A stretch of 64,000 nucleotides of DNA from Ectocarpus siliculosus (taxonomy: Eukaryota; Sar; Phaeophyceae; Ectocarpales; Ectocarpaceae): positions 3,163,967 to 3,227,966 of the forward strand of contig FN649731.1 in assembly GCA_000310025.1 (NCBI GenBank). The letters are read 5' to 3'. The position numbers and the translations under genes are program-made. Position 1 is the stretch's first letter. Every line of letters begins with the position of its first letter. The notes beneath the pieces were generated by a model, which was not told the DNA's origin, searched no databases, and was given only the letters and a program-made list of their open reading frames with translations. Of the stretch, positions 61,214 through 64,000 are shown piece after piece.

Positions 61214-63520
61214 CTAATACAGGCGGCAGCTGCTGCTGCGGTAGCGGGCACCAGCACAAACAATCCTGAACGCCGCACCATCAACCAAAATCTCGAGATT
61301 CCGCCGCATTTTTTCCATCCTGGGGCAGGCGCCTGGTCGCTGCACCTTCTTCATAAAAACTTGGTGGCCGCAGCGGAGGAGCTGCGGCCTGGATCTGTTA
61401 CGTATTTGAACGTTTGAACATTTGAACCGTTCTTTCGTGAAACCACGAGAGAGATCTTTTGTGACAAAGTGCTGCTGCTGTACATTAGTTCCCACACCGA
61501 CCGCAGCGAAGCCGTTTTGGACGCCAACCAGTGCTTCACAGAAAATAATGAGAGGTACAGAAGTGTATTATGCATACAACTAAGATATTACACAACTCGG
61601 CCGCCATTCAAACACTGTGCTGTTTGTGATTGTATGCGCGCGACTTTAACTTCAATACGAAGAGAGAAATAAATGTGTCGACGTTTTCATCGAGACTTCC
61701 TTTTCTTCCGGTCAACACATTGACATGTCTTTTCTCAAACCTGGGTACAGCAGTAGTAGTAGCAGTTCATTGCACACATTTATTTGCTCCACGGAGAGAA
61801 ATCGCCCTACCACTCATTTTGTAGCGCCCGAAACAAGAGACAGGTCGAATATGGTCGACCCTGAACAACCCTGATGAGGCGCCAAAATAATCCAGCCACA
61901 GCGAGCCCCTCTGTCGATGGATCTTAGACCCGATGACCCGATGATACTCTGCAAAGAAAGATACACAGGAACTGCTTTAGGCGTGCGTGTGATTTCATCG
62001 GGGTGTGATCAACTGTTGTTGACTCCTTTCTTCCTTGACGACTCTGTTCATTGCACCCCGGTGAGATAGATGCTCTGTCCGATGGGTGGGGTGCCAAACA
62101 GATGCTCTGTCCGATGGGTGGGGTGCCAAACCACAGATAGATCGATACCGGGACGGAGAAATAAACACATTATAAATTTACTAGTTGTAGTTTATAGACT
62201 ATATAAACAAGTGCCGCTCTGAGGTTCGTTCTTGCTCCATTTCTTTTCTCCTGCAGTCTGCTACGTGTGCTGCCGATGCCCCGTAAAACCGCCCGTGTAC
62301 GCTCAAGAGACACCGGCAGTATCTTGCTTACATGTACTTCAAATAGAATAACATACCCCGCACACGTTCGCAGGATCGATACCTAATAATACTATCGAAT
62401 GAAACTAAAAATAAAAAATGAAGACAAAAGAGCGAGATGCCTGGAAGAGCGAACAGATTGTTGTGCTGTTCTCGACAGCTCGCTTCGTGTATTCGAGTGA
62501 ACGGCTCTCTTTCGAGAGTTGTTGCCAACGCGTGCGCCAATCAATCTTGGCACAAGTATTAAAAGAAACCCTTGTTGTACTAGAGTAATCGTTTAACGTC
62601 GTCAACAGAAAAGAACCGCCACTCCTTGACTAAAAAACTTATTACTGCCAACGACAAAATCTTAGTCGTACAAGACGCTTTAAGAGACTCACAAAAAAAC
62701 ACATGCAAACCAAATATTTTTCCTAATAAAAGAGGGAAGATCGCACAACCAATGAAAGTGCCACCGCTAATTACTAAACTACAGGCAGTACAATGTCGTG
62801 TTTTGTGCCCCCTCCCGAAAAACGTCGAAACAAGAATGAAGAGAAAGCAGAAGGAAGTGTCATCCTGATACCGCGGCATAACAGGGGGGGGGGGGGGGCA
62901 TGCTGCCCGCACCCAACCAACTGCGACTGCGTGACCGTCACCACAACAAACACGAACGTACAGCCCCGTCACAAAAGTCTACGGATCGGGCAACTACAGC
63001 ACATGGATTTGCAACAACGGTGAAACCAACATCGATGCCTGCCTGTCTGCCTTCGGAAACACACGCCAAAACACCCATCATCAGCGGTGGGAATTATTTC
63101 AACCTGGGGGTGAATGAACCTTCCCCTTTGGCTCAAATCGATGCGAGCGGGTGGGTATAGGCCACAACAACCTTGCTCACATGACTACGGGCACGGGCAT
63201 ATACTTCCATCACAAAAACGCGCACGGAAGCACCCGTCCGCATGAAAAGCAACGGGGGCACCCACCAAAACCGCCGTACTTTCCCACACAACAAGCCACG
63301 AAATATGTCTCCCCATCCCCGCAGCTATCATACAACAGCTGTACCTCCGACCTTTTCCACCAAGACATCACCACCGTGATGGGTAGGAAGGAACAACGTC
63401 GAACCATTGCGACAACCTCCGTGCACGCACAAGAGTAGTAACTTCGTGACAACGCGCATGGAAACGCATTCGGTGTCAAGTCTATCAAGAGGTTCTTACA
63501 GAGGCAACAGCACCGCCCCC
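61214..63520. other. No supported gene
   Basis: A minus-strand stretch near 61380-61270 (MEKMRRNLEILVDGAAF) might be another upstream exon of the helical protein, but its junction is not clear. The rest is A/T-richer and shows only short open frames. It includes a 32-bp perfect tandem duplication, listed separately. Confidence 0.45.
62068..62131. repeat. Perfect 32-bp tandem duplication
   Basis: Units 62068-62099 and 62100-62131 are identical (AGATGCTCTGTCCGATGGGT and on to GCCAAAC). It lies in intergenic sequence. Confidence 0.95.
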
Positions 63521-64000
63521 CCCCCCCCCAAAATTTAGGAATTTCCCCAAAACCCCCCCCCCCAACGCAAAAAATGGGCCCCGGGGGAGGGACACCCCTA
63601 AATACCAAAAGGAAAAATATTAAAAAAAAGTGGCACCCGGGAGCGATATCACTCCACTGGCCAAAAGGGGGGGTGAACCCAAAACCTTTCAAAAAGTTCC
63701 CTCCACACCCAACGGGAAACCCCCCTTAAATTTCCAAAAAAAATTTGTCTACTACTGGAACAATAAAAAGCATGGTGCCCCATGCCCCCTGGGAATGAAA
63801 ACTTTTTCCTCTCCCCCACCCCAAACAGCCAAAAAACAACCCAAAAAACAACGGGAAAATCTGGTCTTACCCAGGATATGAAACTTGGTTGGGAAAAAAA
63901 ACAGGGGATTTCACCCCAAACACTCCCCGTGGGGGTGGGCGCGCTCGCGCGCGCCGCAATCCCTCAATCGTTTTTTTTTTTTTTTTTGGCTTTTCGAACC
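63521..64000. other. Degraded, homopolymer-inflated window end
   Basis: From a poly-C run at about 63518, the sequence becomes dominated by runs of A, C, G and T of 4-17 bases. The texture matches the artefact at 43364-43818 and differs sharply from the clean sequence just before it. It is probably low-quality read end next to another assembly gap. Nothing here should be annotated as coding. Confidence 0.75.

Overview
The window is eukaryotic nuclear DNA at roughly even base composition. Its genes are cut into many short exons (about 40-530 bp) by introns of mostly 0.2-1.5 kb. It carries many microsatellites, small tandem duplications, poly-G/poly-C tracts and two 100-N assembly gaps. Long introns, serine/glycine/alanine-rich protein linkers, CAG/CTG-rich introns and a Sanger-style assembly fit a brown alga (stramenopile, Ectocarpus-like). 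That placement is an inference, because no ribosomal or organellar marker is present.

Layout. 1-7196: no gene seen; it holds an (AG)n tract and copy 1 of a 0.4-kb dispersed repeat. 7197-14513 (minus): the 3' part of an IQ-motif, coiled-coil protein gene in at least 14 exons, with possible 5' exons up to 17201. 17524-27687 (plus): a complete 14-exon katanin p60-type AAA ATPase gene of 774 codons, divergent from the minus-strand exons across about 320 bp. 27688-36347: mostly without recognisable genes, but with the last two exons of an unrecognised minus-strand gene (31094-32167) and a possible signal-peptide exon on plus (35266-35421). 36348-45585 (plus): a complete 13-exon sugar/polyol transporter gene of the major facilitator superfamily, 534 codons. 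45586-50855: intergenic, with a large inverted repeat, two tRNA-Glu genes and copy 2 of the dispersed repeat. 50856-60240 (minus): a TPR-protein gene whose C-terminal part resembles the mitochondrial import receptor Tom70; two more upstream exons reach 61213. 61214-64000: no gene seen, ending in degraded sequence.

Gene models were built by hand from splice signals and reading frame. In the katanin and transporter genes every junction keeps frame from ATG to stop, so these two are the firmest calls. The TPR gene has one junction (56360 to 55645) where frame does not carry over. The genes have housekeeping roles (microtubule severing, sugar uptake, mitochondrial import, tRNA) and do not form a visible functional cluster.

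No clearly new biological system is evident. The most interesting items are the inverted repeat abutting a tRNA-Glu gene, the dispersed repeat with a conserved internal palindrome, a near-perfect hairpin in the last katanin intron, a glycine-rich insertion in the katanin AAA core, two frame-supported GC-AG introns, and intron duplications that copy a splice acceptor. One stretch (43364-44003) looks like an assembly artefact: a homopolymer-degraded duplicate of the sequence that follows it.
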